DNA from: Coniochaeta sp. PMI_546
Lineage: Eukaryota > Ascomycota > Sordariomycetes > Coniochaetales > Coniochaetaceae
Length of the DNA: 64,000 nucleotides
Direction of reading: 5' to 3'
Assembly: GCA_021432605.1 (NCBI GenBank)
Contig: MU271145.1
Span: 3,194,774 to 3,258,773 of the forward strand
Under the pieces are notes generated by a model, which was given only the letters and a program-made list of their open reading frames with translations, did not search any database and had not been told where the DNA came from. How positions within the stretch are numbered: position 1 is the first letter of the stretch; each line of letters opens with the position of its first letter. Below, in pieces: positions 1 through 11,100 of the stretch. A program made the position numbers and the translations under genes.

Positions 1-1328
1 ACTACGAACTGTCTTCTCCCGGACAGTATGCATACAGGACGCCGCCTCCTGAGTCTGTGGATGGAGTGGAAGGAGAAGGCACGAAATCCGAACTGACAGA
101 CGACGCTCTAGAGGTCCGTTTCTCGCCACCAGGGCCTTGCTATGCTGGGTTAAAGAACAATGTCCCCACCACTCTGATGTACAGCGTCTTGGACCCGTGG
201 CCGGAAGGAACAGAAGAACACACAGGGCAGGAGAATATAGAACGCTATGTTCAGACGTTGGCTCACAACCACGGGGTGGACAATGTGACACAATACAGCA
301 CCCGAGTAGACGAGATCAACAAGAGTGCAGGCAAGGAAACCTGGACCGTTCGGACGGTTGCACTGGAAAGGCGCCGCGGAGCGGCCCAACTGATCGAAAA
401 GTACTGGGAGTTTGACTTCGTCGTCATTGCATCTGGGCACTATAATCTCCCGCGGATCCCGAATACACCTGGCTTGAAGGAGTGGAAGGCCACATTCAGA
501 GATCGCGTGATACACTCGAAACAGTATCGGAAAGCTGAGAAGTTCCGTGGCAAGAACCTGCTCATCATCGGAGCTGGCGTGTCCTCGACTGACATATGCC
601 GGGAGCTCGGCGAAGTCGCCAACAAGATTTTCCAGAGCGTTCGCGGAGGCGCGTTCGATCTGCCGCCGGCCCTCTTGCCAGAGATTGCGGAGAGGGTTGC
701 TGAGGTTTCGAGGTACGAGGTGCATGCCGGCTTTACCCCAGGCCTTCCGCTGGCGCCCGGAGACCATATTCCAGGAAAAATTGTCCTCAAGGACGGACGA
801 ACCCTGAGTGACATCGACTATGTCATCGTTGCAACCGGTTACATCACGTCGTATCCCTTCCTACCCCAGCTACACTCAGACACTGTGACGGCCACTGAAG
901 CTGGGCCATACTTGGTTGTGACCGCCGACGGCGAGATGGCGCATAACCTCCACAAGGACATCTTCTATATCCCAGACCCGACATTAGCCTTCGTCGGTGT
1001 ACCTTACTACGTAGCAACCTTTTCCCTCTTCGACTTCCAGTCACAGATAGTAGCTCGAGTCTTCGGTGGCAAAGCTATACTTCCTTCCCAAGAAAAGATG
1101 AGGGATGAATACCGCGCTCGTCTCGAGGAACGTGGCGTTGGGCGTGGCTTCCACAGCCTTCGAGGGCCGGGGCAAGAGATCGCATATGTGAAGGATCTGG
1201 TGGAATGGGCAAACAGAGATGCCAAAGAGTTGGGGGCGGAGGAAATGCGAGGTCACTCCCAGGCCTGGCTGGACGGATACGAAGCCATGAAGGAGAGGAT
1301 GAGGAAGCTTCTGGGGCGAGACCTTTAA
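1..1328 (+). CDS. Flavin-containing monooxygenase, 5' end outside window
   Basis: The frame is open from base 3 to a TAA at 1326-1328, giving about 441 residues with no convincing start, so the N-terminus and the first FAD-binding GxGxxG lie upstream. Visible FMO features, in order, are the FRDRVIHSKQYR segment near 505-540 (the FxGxxxHxxxY-like identity motif of FMO/Baeyer-Villiger enzymes), the NADPH-binding LLIIGAGVSS at about 559-588, and the VIVATGYITSYPF ATG-type motif near 824-862. Enzymes of this family use NADPH, FAD and O2 to oxygenate soft nucleophiles or ketones; the substrate cannot be told here. No intron is evident in the visible part. Family assignment is firm, specific function unknown. 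Confidence 0.88.
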   Translation, partial: YELSSPGQYAYRTPPPESVDGVEGEGTKSELTDDALEVRFSPPGPCYAGLKNNVPTTLMYSVLDPWPEGTEEHTGQENIERYVQTLAHNHGVDNVTQYSTRVDEINKSAGKETWTVRTVALERRRGAAQLIEKYWEFDFVVIASGHYNLPRIPNTPGLKEWKATFRDRVIHSKQYRKAEKFRGKNLLIIGAGVSSTDICRELGEVANKIFQSVRGGAFDLPPALLPEIAERVAEVSRYEVHAGFTPGLPLAPGDHIPGKIVLKDGRTLSDIDYVIVATGYITSYPFLPQLHSDTVTATEAGPYLVVTADGEMAHNLHKDIFYIPDPTLAFVGVPYYVATFSLFDFQSQIVARVFGGKAILPSQEKMRDEYRARLEERGVGRGFHSLRGPGQEIAYVKDLVEWANRDAKELGAEEMRGHSQAWLDGYEAMKERMRKLLGRDL

Positions 1329-2410
1329 CCGCTCTCGATGATGGCTGAAGCCTCGAGCCAAGGCTCGCGTCGTTCGCATGCCTCCTTCAAGTTTCAGCTT
1401 GCACAATTTCGCGATTCCTGCAGCCTATACGCGGGTCAGCAAACTCGTAGCGAGATAGACATATATGAATCACACGCGCATGTCCTCCCCAGGCCCTTTT
1501 TCATTCTTCAAAACGCAAAATTTGTGGTCGACCGACCCTCGAACACAAGTCACACTTGACTCCCGGCCTTAGACAACACATGCCTCACATCCTTGCATAC
1601 AGGGGAACCCAGGTCTAGGCAAGAAGCAGGAGGCCAAAGAAGCACTTGGCAGGATCACTCGGCATAGTCAGCGCATTGGAGCTGTGGCTCTCGCTTCGAC
1701 AACTGATGAATTGGATGGTACTCATTTAGTCCGAACTTCCTGTATTGCATCCAACCCCCTTTTCCGATGAGTGCGCTCTCGTATTGCAGTGTTCGCTGCA
1801 TTTGCAGGCTCAGCCGGACAGACGGTACGTGTGGTTCGGGACTACAAGCAAATTCCTGCCTGGGTTCAGCATGTAGCAGGCTTGCCGCTGGTTGGGAAGA
1901 AATGTTCCCGATCCTGGTGGTCTTTGCGTCTACAGAAGGAGTAGTCTATATACTTCTTGGGCATAGTGTAGGATAATCGGATGAGTTGAGGAAACTGATA
2001 GATCGAAAGCGAAGCGAAGTAAGGCGGCCCTTTTCCTTTTCGGTTGCTTCAGTTTTAGGTATGCTCAGACTGCTAAACGACGCCACTGATGAGCGACGCG
2101 CTAGGCCCAGGTTGACACTACAAGGTGCTGACATGTCCCTGACGCCCTGTCTAATCCAGTCGCGTTTCCAAATCGTTCATGTTTGTTTATTCTCTTGACG
2201 CGTCCGAGCAAACCAAGTCTCCAATTGCATATCGATATAGCCTTGCATTTCCATCTCGCTTGCTGAGCGTCGGTTCTTCGAGGTCTGTATTCTACCCATT
2301 TATCACAGCTCGTGGAAAATCTTAAGCTTGTAAGCTTGCGCAGCCTTCTTTGAAAGCCGGAATCCAATCTCATCAACACCGTTCCATACTCTCGGTGATT
2401 TCCTGCCGTC
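1329..2410. other. Intergenic region between FMO and the HTH-repeat gene
   Basis: No reading frame here shows family similarity or coding character. The interval must hold the FMO 3' UTR and terminator and the promoter and 5' UTR of the next gene. Base composition is ordinary, CpA/TpG are normal, and I see no repeat. Confidence 0.5.
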
Positions 2411-3490
2411 ATGTCTCAAAATCTCCCGCAAGCGCTGTCCTTCACGGCCCGCCAAGGGCTGACGGAAATCGACCCGAACAGAGCCATCACTCAACGATCC
2501 GGCGGCGCGGGAAAGCCTGTCGTTTCTGCTGTTCCATCCCCGTGGCCACAGTTCGCACCTGCTCCTCTTATTGCTTGTCCTTCGGTCATTCAAACTGCTC
2601 CTGCTCCGTGTTCGGTCCCTGTCTCCGCTCCTATAGCCGCTTTACCCAAAGTCGCCCCGTCTAGCAAGCGTAAGTCGGACACTTTAGAGGACAAAGCAAA
2701 CATCACCCCTGCACTGGCAATCGAGGGTGATGACCAGGCCCCTCAGGTTCTCGATGTGACCGACGACTGCGACGTCGTGAGGCGGAAGATCCGCGCCTTC
2801 ATTGACGCCGGAGAGATGAAGGTCGGCGACTTTCAACGTGCCATTGGCGTGAGTCCCAGCGCCTACAGCACCTTCATGAAGCAGGACGGTAGTTCAGCCG
2901 GCCAGCGCAGTGCCACCTACAAGAACGCCTTCGCCTTCTTCAAGAAGCGCGAGCTGAACACATCCAGTATTGTCACCCTTATCAACCGCGATCACAGCAA
3001 GACGGTCAAGAGGGCGAAGAAGGACGACACTGCCAAAGCATGGGATGTATCCAACATCACGCTGCCCGGAGAGGGACATGGTCGCGTGCCCGTCTTCGAC
3101 ACCTGCAATGAGATCAGGAAGAAAATCCGCGCTTTCCTAAAGAAGAACGGAATGTCGCAGGCTGCCTTTTGTCGTGAATTGACCAAAATGGTCGCCGTCG
3201 AGGGCCGCAAAGTCAATGCGAGCAGTCTCGCCAATTTCTTGGCTCAAAAGGGACCTTCTGGCGGCTCTGTGAGTATCGTCTTCTACGCCGCCTATGTCTA
3301 CTTCGAAAAGATCCGCGTCAGGGACGGCAAGCCGAAGTCTCAGATGAGACAGGAGATGGAGTCTGTCTGGGGTTGGGAGGGGATGAATATCCCTGAGGAG
3401 GGCCGAGGAGGACAGCGAAGTTTCTTGTGCCGTAGCGATGAATATCCCTATGAGGACAAATACGGCAAGGTCCATTTCGTTAGTCGCTGA
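2411..3490 (+). CDS. Putative DNA-binding protein with two tandem HTH-like repeats (DUF7726-like)
   Basis: A single-exon gene of 359 codons starting at ATG 2411 and ending with TGA. Residues 1-95 are low complexity (Pro, Ala, Ser) and end in a basic SSKRKSD stretch that could be a nuclear signal. Two related helical units follow: CDVVRRKIRAFIDAGEMKVG...FFKKRE (about 118-178) and CNEIRKKIRAFLKKNGMSQA...YFEKIR (about 230-300). Both begin C-x-x-[VI]-R-[RK]-KIRAF and end in an aromatic-rich AFAFFKK/AAYVYFEK helix, as expected of a duplicated helix-turn-helix-like fold. From memory this matches a fungal family of unknown function (DUF7726); that label was not checked. The DNA-binding role is inferred from fold-like pattern and basic linker only. 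Confidence 0.75.
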   Translation: MSQNLPQALSFTARQGLTEIDPNRAITQRSGGAGKPVVSAVPSPWPQFAPAPLIACPSVIQTAPAPCSVPVSAPIAALPKVAPSSKRKSDTLEDKANITPALAIEGDDQAPQVLDVTDDCDVVRRKIRAFIDAGEMKVGDFQRAIGVSPSAYSTFMKQDGSSAGQRSATYKNAFAFFKKRELNTSSIVTLINRDHSKTVKRAKKDDTAKAWDVSNITLPGEGHGRVPVFDTCNEIRKKIRAFLKKNGMSQAAFCRELTKMVAVEGRKVNASSLANFLAQKGPSGGSVSIVFYAAYVYFEKIRVRDGKPKSQMRQEMESVWGWEGMNIPEEGRGGQRSFLCRSDEYPYEDKYGKVHFVSR

Positions 3491-3598
3491 GTGGACAGCC
3501 ATCTTGTTCTATCTGTATGAGTTGCGTCATTTATGTGCGATTGCGTTGCTTAATTGATTTGTTGGCGTTACTTTGCACGTTTCTTGCCTATGCTGTAC

Positions 3599-6581
3599 TC
3601 AACTTCCGCCATCTCTTTCTGTCACACCCACGATGTCAATTCCGACTCTCTCCTTGCCACTGATCCCCGTCATGGTGCCAAACTTGTATTGGACACACAT
3701 TGACTTGACCATCCAGTCTCGATCTCGCATTTCCACTGCGGCCAGGCCGTCGAACGAGGCCAGCATGCTAGAGTCACAAAGGTAGTACATGACGCCTGCG
3801 ATCGTCCGAGGGTCAGCTGGCATATGCGGCCAGCGAGCTGCCAGAGAAGCAGTAACCGCTAGCATCATGACGACGAGAACTGCGATGCTTAGATATGCGC
3901 ACGTGAGTTGTGTTTGGTATGTCTCAAGGAGACCAAAAGGGACGTGCGATAGCGTTACAGGCAAGAAGTCTGCCAGCAAAGTTGCGGCCGCCAAAATGCC
4001 TAAATATGCGTGTCTCTGACGGATTGCAGAGTACAGTCCTGAGACGGGGTTGGTAGCTGGTGCGATGAGGATGGAACGCTGTGCAGGTAGCGCTCTTTGC
4101 GACATCAGCAAGTACGGCGAAAGCACTGCAACACCTGTACCAGTGGATTAGCACGTTATAAACAAATAAGATAGTCAACTTGTGAGACGACCTACGTCGG
4201 AAGAAGGCGGTCATGCAAAATCCCGATGCGACGCCCAAGGCCGCAAAGAGAAAGCGGACGCCAAATCTCTCGCTGTTCATGAAGTGTTCAAAGTCGGTGG
4301 TACTCCAGCTATTGTGGCAGTAGAGCACCAGCACCAGCACAGCACAGAACAACAGAAGGATCAGAATCCGCCCCTGCAGGGTAAGCAGGTAGATCGGGAT
4401 GTTAGGTGCTCTCCTGGCGGCCGCTGCATTCTTGAACCCCTTCTCAGCTTGACTCCTGCTTCTCTTCAGCAGGTCTTCACTCAACCTAACGGGGAAATCG
4501 GTGACTCGGACTCCATACTGCAACTGTTCGCCGTCACTTCCAAGGGCATATTTCTGTCTCGCCAATGCTCTGGAAAGTTCAGAGTCTTCAATTCGCCCCT
4601 CCACTCCTCTATCCACCTCCTTGAGCAAGCCTCTGATCTCCTTATTGACCCCTAAGGCAGCCATACCTGCAATGCTCCAGGGATTTTGCCTCACGCCAGT
4701 CTTGGCCCACGCAAGTAGAGCCATCATTGCAGCAAGAAGCACAATCAGCAAGACCATCAACACCTGCAGTGCCCGGCCGGATGCAATGTCCAACCCCAAA
4801 GAGCCTTCACATGCTCCAGTGCAGCCATCTGGGACATAAACCCTGACGCCCTCAGCAGCCAGCGGTGGCAACAGCGCAGCACCGGCGACAAGAAGCTGAC
4901 CGGCCATAACCACAGGTTGGCGTAACCTAAATGCTCTCGGGAACGCTGCCAGCACCTTACGCCACCCGTAAAAACGAAGGAACACGGATGCGTCAGCCGT
5001 CGTACCGGCTGGATGTGCCGTGAGGGCGATGAAGGGCTGCATTAGTCGAGCATTGGCGTCGATGACCCTGAGTGGTATTGCTATCATTACTGCTATTAGA
5101 GTCGGCAGAAACGAGCCGATGAGGTATCTTGAACGTGAAATCCCAGTCACGATCACCACCGAGTTCGCGTTTCTGTCAGACGAGCCCGAGGCCGAAGAGG
5201 AGGATGTAGGGGCAGGAGGGGGGTCTCCTGCTGCGACTACGGTGCCATAGATGGCGGTGACGACCGCTGTGGTCGGGGGAATGGTTATGAGATATATCGA
5301 CGTGATCGTGCCACCATCTTCGTTGGTGGCTGCTATTGTGTCCAAGACTGTTCTGCTGCTCTGCGTAGATGTGGCTATCGCACCGGTTGTGGTGACCCAA
5401 GACTGGCCTGAATGGAGAACAACTGCTGACCGCAGCGTGCTGGTTGCCCCAGGAACAATTGATAACATCGCTTGAGACACAGTGCTACCGGCTAAGTCGG
5501 TTGTCACAAGCTGAGCTATCGTCGTCCTTTGTTGTTGAGTTGTCACTTGTTGGACAATCGCTGTGGATTGGATGTCGCTCGCCGTTGGCTCAACGTGGGC
5601 ATTGGTGGTGAACGTGCTGGTGACGATGTTCTTCACTATTGTCTCCTTCCCAGCGATGATGGTTTTTGTTCCCATCGTCGAGCTCATCATGCCAGGGGAC
5701 AAGTAGTCCGAAGTGGCCGTTGAAAATACACCGCTGCAAGCAGAGCAGAGCGCCGTCGATGTTGGGGGAGCTTCACCACTGGTCACTGCCTTGTCCGGCG
5801 TTTGGTACTCTCCATTACTCGCTGAAGATCGATCACTTTCCGAGTACTGGCCGACAGAGCTCTGACCCTCCGCGCCCGGCCTCGGCGATGTCAAGCCTAT
5901 TGTGGGCTCTCTCTGAGTGGTCTGACCTTCGGCAGTCGGGGCATGGCTTGACCCTGTTGACACTATGGAACTTTGCACTGATGATTTCGGTGTACGGGTT
6001 GGACTTGATGACCCTCTGTTCCCGGTAGTCGTCGTGGAGAGAGGAGTTGTCTGGCCAGATATAATTGGCGTCATTATGAGGGCCGGTGTATCGGACGGTG
6101 TCATAGAGGCGGCGCCAGCAGGTGCTTGTGGAAGAACAACAATGGTCTTCGGGTCCTCCGGTGTCAGGGAAGTTGCCTGGGCTGTGATATTGTCCACTCG
6201 TGACAGTAGACGAGGAAAGTGCCTATTAGGGAAGGAATCAGCCAGCCTCTGTAGGTCGTAATCGAGGCCATCATCCGGGAGTAGACGCAAATAGTACTCG
6301 GTCAAGGCAGTCAACGTAAGTAATACTGCCACTAGAGCAGCAATGAACCACCATTTCAACGCCGTCGGCTTGTAGTCATACACCGGTCTTGTCGGAGTTT
6401 CTGTAGTTGCGGACACTGGCGGTGGTGGCGAAAACAGCTCAGACGTTCTCTCGAATGATTGGGTTTTCTTCTCCTCCCGCAGCCATGGATCAACAATGCC
6501 TCTTTGGACACCACGATAGTGGGATGACTGGCTTGGACTCGAGCGCCAGCTCGGATGGCTGCTGATGGGTGAGCTAGACAT
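3599..6581 (-). CDS. DUF3433 multi-pass membrane protein, two exons
   Basis: Proposed complement(join(3599..4134,4196..6581)), 973 residues. The frame extends to 6605 but that triplet is GTG; the first ATG is at 6581 (MSSSPISS). The 61-bp intron (4135-4195) has GTAGGT...CAG ends and a GCTAATC branch-like site, and splicing keeps frame (FFR|VAVLSPYLL). A cytoplasmic Ser-rich tail is followed by a membrane helix (KWWFIAALVAVLLTL, about residues 76-98), a long Ser/Thr-rich segment to about 420, then at least six more hydrophobic segments. Two related motifs, NPWSIAGMAAL and DPRTIAGVMYYL, mark two DUF3433 copies, the usual layout of this fungal family. Its function is unknown; the Ser/Thr-rich part suggests an O-glycosylated extracellular stalk. 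Exon 2 is short, ends TGA, and has GxxERDGGS at the C-terminus. Confidence 0.85.
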
Positions 6582-8109
6582 GGCTGGGGTCGACTCCAGC
6601 AGCACATCATCTGGTGGACTAGTTGAGCATGACTGTTTGTCCGAACAGCCAAGTTGGAAATCAGCAGTTGGGGGCTCCCTGTGTTCGGCAGTGGCCTGAA
6701 TCGTTGTAGTGCCGTCCCGCTGTCTACAAGAGCAGCCCGCAATGTTAGACTAAGAGCCACAGACACCACGGAGGACGGAAGAGGACGTGATTCATGTGGC
6801 GGTTCCTCGGCTCGGCACCTGGTCATGATATATTGTGCTGAAAGGCTTCGGCGGCAATGACAAGCGCAATGTCGGAATACGTTGTCTCTGATTTTCGGAC
6901 AGAATATATTGACCTGACACCCAGGAGACCACCGGTGGTCCATGATGTGTGACAGGAGGGTGGCATCGCAGCCGGCTTCCCGGCGCTTTTACATTTCGCC
7001 GTTACGGCATGTCGTTTTGACGTTCTTACGGGCCTGGATGAGTCTGTCGAAGACTCGTAGTTCGGGAGCAGGACGATGAGCGGTCGGTTGTCGATTCCAC
7101 CACTGCAACCCGCCCGTCCCTCGTTACATCGATGGTCTTTGCGACCCCTTTGCAGGCAGCTTTGGCAGCCTAGGCCTATGCAGTTCGTGCGGATGGTAAT
7201 TAAGTCTGGGTATACTTCTTGTGTCGTCAAGGTCGACTATGTGCCGTAACTTCCCACCGAGGGGGGCACCTGCAGCTACTATAAAGACCCAACTCACCGC
7301 CCAATCATAACGCTGAACATGTTTGTTTCATCCTATGCACGCCACCACGAGGTTGTTCGGAGATCTGGGCCCGAAAATATTTGAACCTGGGAAGAGTTGT
7401 ACTTAGCACTACTAGAGAGTGAAGATCCCCGTCACAATCTGTACATGCCAGATTGAAGAAAGTTTTATTGTGGCTGTGGCCATATACAGGACTGCTGAGC
7501 GATATCTGGCACCTCGTAAGGGCAGATATAATCCAGCATCAAGACTCCTCTCTGCTCCGCAAGCGTTGGTGACGGGCTTCCAATGGCGGGGCAACTACGG
7601 TCACGTCCAATGACCCCCAAACGGGATGAGGCCACTAGCATGCATGTGGGGTTCATTGTACACCCGCATCATGCACATCTGTGTTCACATTGACGGACTG
7701 ATGCAGACAAGCCCGATTGGGGTTACAGTCCCCCAACCACTCACTCATCCAGCTCCTTTCCTTTTCTCAACATGTAACGTGGCCTAAGGAGATAGATCTC
7801 CAAGCGGCCGTGCTGCATAAGAGTCCAACTAGCCACCACTCGCGAAGAAATCAACCGAAACGTGTCCTTATTGTTTGAGAGGTAGCGCCAGTGGTCCCTG
7901 GGGTGTGATTTTGTTGCCATGGTATATCACATAGAGGCGATCGGGCTGTTCTAGGACCCCATGGGTATACTGCATGGTGACTGAAGTGCGACGACAAAAG
8001 GTTGGCTTGCATGCCGTCGTATATTGTTCCAGAGGCAAAAGACAGAATCGCCCCCTCCCCCCCCTCTTCCCAAACCAAAAAAATCACCATCAATAATGCA
8101 TGGCGTGCC
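6582..8109. other. Intergenic region upstream of the DUF3433 gene
   Basis: Longer frames here (for example on the minus strand at 6823-7230) lack low-complexity bias, domains or good starts and look accidental. The interval should include the DUF3433 promoter. No repeat or RIP-like composition was seen. Confidence 0.45.
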
Positions 8110-8248
8110 AACCCCCGGCGGGGATCGAACCCGCAATCTCAAGATTTGGGAATAGAAGCTAGGCGACTGTCAGCGTTGCTGTAAGATAGTGGGACTTCGA
8201 GAAAGATTGTTACTGACTCTTGCGCCTTAGCCATTAGGCCACGGGGGC
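8110..8248 (-). tRNA. Arg-like tRNA gene or pseudogene with about 66-nt insertion in the anticodon loop
   Basis: On the minus strand a 7-bp acceptor stem pairs GCCCCCG with CGGGGGT. A D-arm GCC...GGC contains an intact A box (TGGCCTAATGG), and the T-arm GCGGG/CCCGC with TTCGATC contains an intact B box. A perfect CAAGA/TCTTG anticodon stem encloses 73 nt, so about 66 nt would have to be removed to leave a 7-nt loop. The 5-nt variable loop makes it class I. If the insertion sits after position 37, as tRNA introns do, the anticodon would read CAG (Leu) with U at 37, which does not fit a class I body resembling tRNA-Arg. It is therefore either an intron-bearing tRNA with an unusual splice position or a pseudogene. 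CCA is not encoded. Confidence 0.7.
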
Positions 8249-9285
8249 TATTAGAAATAGCCATGGCATGATGTAGGGCAAATCCCGGCCTTTGAGGAGC
8301 CCCTCTTTACAGAGACAAAGTAGAGGCCGGCCCTTTTGGGAGATTTCGACCTAAGGTAGTGGATATTCTCATGAGTCATGACATGGTTGGATCTGTGACT
8401 TACTGTGGTAAGGTCTCTTTGAACCGGACACTCGGTGGAGCTTCCCGTGACAGGCCAGGAGGTTCAGGACGGACTCACGCAGAACAGACTCTAAGCAAGT
8501 GCTGTCTTATCACGATCGCTGATCATCACAGCGGAATGGAGTAATAGAATGAGCGACGTCTTACCAGCTTAGATGGTGCTTCCCTCGGTCATAGAGCCAC
8601 GTAATAAAATACCGCGAGTAAGTCATGCTCAGACTCCTATTGAGAGGGCAAAGAACATGCTTCCGTTGGGATCATAGGATCGGACACTATCATAGTCGAG
8701 AACATCGTGAGCCTGTAAGAAGCAGACTCTAAAGCTGGGCATGAAGACAGTAATTATTTGATGACGGGCGACAAGATGGCGTTCTTGAAATTCCATGGCA
8801 GCATATGAGAAGGAGAAAATTGAACTAATTAGTATCTAGGATCTAAACCTACCGACTTTTTTTGGGTTCTTCCCTATACTATGAAATCCACCAAGTTACA
8901 AGCGAAACAACGACCCCAAGTCACAAGCGTACCGTTGACGCTACGTGTCTAGTACGAAGCCTGGGGAACTCCTTCCGCCGCCTGCAAGGTCAACCTACTA
9001 CTTGCTGCGACCAACCAACACCTGTGAAAGAGAAGTTACTGATTGACTGTGCTAGGTAGTATTATAAGGTATCTACCTAGGTAGGTACGTACTAAGATGG
9101 TTCGTTTGTTGGTGCCTAACCAGTGCTCTGACGAACTGAAGGAGTATAAAAATGCGTTGCTGCTCCACGAGGCATTATTAACTGACATTCGTGCCAAAGG
9201 ATCAGCCTGACCCCCACTCCAGTCGCAAATCACAGAGATATCCAACAGGCCATCTTACTCGTCTGGCTCGTCATTCTTCCTCGAC
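8249..9285. other. Intergenic region between tRNA and hypothetical gene
   Basis: No supportable gene. Near 8290-8340 there are GGCC-rich short inverted repeats (CCCGGCCTTTGAGGAG against GAGGCCGGCCC). Near 9068-9092 a palindromic CCTAGGTAGGTAC stretch resembles dispersed motifs common in fungal intergenic DNA. The promoter of the gene at 9286 must lie at the right end. Confidence 0.4.
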
Positions 9286-9924
9286 ATGCTCACAGTAGCC
9301 GTTGGAGTATTGGTTCTTTCAGCGACAGCGGGTGTGATGTCGCGCCGCTTCTGGCTCCCAACACTCTTCTTCCCACCGCCGGCCAACGCTGCCGGAACTA
9401 TCATGACAAACAATCACCCTTCCGCCGAGGAAATAGTTGAGCCACCTCAGGAACCCCGCTTTCGCGCAGACTTCTCGGGAGGACCAGGCGTGGCGGTCTA
9501 TGGTTTCCCAGAAAAGGGCGGGTTCTACGAACTGTCTCGGTGTTTTATCGTAGAGCTCGACTTTCTCGGCCTGGACCGACTCCGTCCGACTCCGCGGCCT
9601 TCTATAAAGGACGCTAAGTCTATGGCCGAAGAAGTTACCCATTGCAAGAGAATGCGCCAGCTCGGGGCTACGTACTATAATAACACGTGGGAGTGGATAA
9701 ATACAAAGTGGGACGGTGGTTCTGAGTTCCTCAAGATAGGGTGGCCGTCGTCGGGAGGCGGTATCTGGGTCTTGAGGAGTCCTGACATAGAGACCAGTAA
9801 GAGGGGTATTGCTGCTATTTATAACACGCTTAATATGGATGAGCGGTGCAAGATCATTGAGGAGTTGGGAGGGACTTTCTACGCAGACCCGAAGGATTGT
9901 CAGTATCTCGATTTGGACGACTGA
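9286..9924 (+). CDS. Hypothetical protein with N-terminal signal anchor
   Basis: An intronless 212-codon frame with ATG at 9286 and TGA at the end. The first about 20 residues (MLTVAVGVLVLSATAGVMSR) are hydrophobic and then basic, consistent with a signal peptide or membrane anchor. The rest is soluble and mixed. It contains a Gly/Pro-rich patch (FSGGPGVAVYGFPEKGGFY), a central KRMRQLGATYYNNTWEWI segment, and an acidic C-terminus (YLDLDD). Cysteines are few and unpaired in pattern, so it does not look like a typical cysteine-rich effector. I do not recognise a domain and give no function. Composition and codon use look like genuine coding sequence, and it stands alone with no close neighbour. 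Confidence 0.6.
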   Translation: MLTVAVGVLVLSATAGVMSRRFWLPTLFFPPPANAAGTIMTNNHPSAEEIVEPPQEPRFRADFSGGPGVAVYGFPEKGGFYELSRCFIVELDFLGLDRLRPTPRPSIKDAKSMAEEVTHCKRMRQLGATYYNNTWEWINTKWDGGSEFLKIGWPSSGGGIWVLRSPDIETSKRGIAAIYNTLNMDERCKIIEELGGTFYADPKDCQYLDLDD

Positions 9925-11100
9925 AAATATTGATGCTCTGGCGTGAGAGGGAATGGCAGCATATGCTACCTGTTGGACATCAGGGTGACGAATGTTAATG
10001 TGTAATTACTGGTTCGCGAGAGAATACTGTTCAACTCATAATGTGGAAAGTATATTGTAAATATCGGTACTTCGCGTGATAACAACGGTAACAAGCTAGC
10101 ATAGCAATCTCCTCGGGTGTCTTGCCTGCAAGTATATCATCTCTCTCACCTCGCTAAGACTAGTATCTATTGCACCTCGAATTCCACCCACTGAAGACGT
10201 AGTCTATAAAGTTACCGCCTTTGATCACTAAAGCCTATTCACCGCTTTCGCTTCAAATCACCAGGTTTCAGTAGCATAGTAAGTTGACTGAGTCAAAAGT
10301 TGCTCGCAAACTGTAGGTAGAACCGTACAGCTTAAGTCTTTGAAGCGGAGTGGGACCTCGTACCATGATTAAGCTCGATGTTGCTCAAAGTAAGGCAACT
10401 TTAGACGGACGCCAAGTGCGGCTTCTCCGATAGTCGGTCAATCGCTCAGTCTAGCTCCCGATGCTCAAACGTGACTCAGTCGTGGCTCGGTCGTGGCTCA
10501 GGTCAGCGCTGGGTGCTCAGGTCCAAAGACGAAATAGTATTTGGAGAGGTTGCTTTTGGATTGTGACTAGGTAGGGAAACGAGCAAGAGCATGGTCGAGA
10601 ATGGATACAATATCTTGAAAAGTATATGGTGTGTTTTGCCTTGCTTCGCTCCCGAATCCTTCACTTATAGTATGTATCAGACTTACGCAGTTCAAATATC
10701 ACCTACTCGTTTCTAACCGAGTCCCAAGACATGCTTCACGACTTGGTAGACCGTAGGTGTCCACAAGTGGTCAAAAGTCTTGCAAATTTGAATCGATTCA
10801 GCAAGTCCCCAAATGGACTGCTTAGGATGAAATGGTGACCAGCGTCGAGATTTCTCGGTAGACTAGCTGGGAATATAGCTGGGGTCGCGTCTTCTGCGAG
10901 ATTCTTCGGACTGTTCTAGGTCTTGGGATCGAAGTTAAGGTCAACAGTCAAGAGATCGTTACGCTCCAGCTATGTTTGTGAGGGTCAAACGTTTGCCTAT
11001 TTTATTGTTCAAAGACAATGGTCGATCTGTGCAGATGTCGATTGTATGGGGTCTTGTCATGCACCATCCTAGCATGGACATGAACATCAACGTGGGAGTC
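9925..11100. other. Intergenic region with a short degenerate GCTCAG-rich patch
   Basis: I find no gene. At about 10441-10523 the pentamer-heptamer GCTCA(G/A)(G/T) recurs six or so times (with CGTGGCTCGG twice), a weak degenerate tandem array. The rest is unstructured to my reading. Confidence 0.4.

Noticed and set aside
150-767. 205-codon minus-strand frame opposite the FMO gene
   Set aside because: Pure shadow of the FMO coding strand, with no domain and poor composition.
6356-6943. 195-codon minus-strand frame overlapping the DUF3433 N-terminus
   Set aside because: Offset frame of a Ser/Thr-rich gene; no domain, and its overlap with the real exon explains it.
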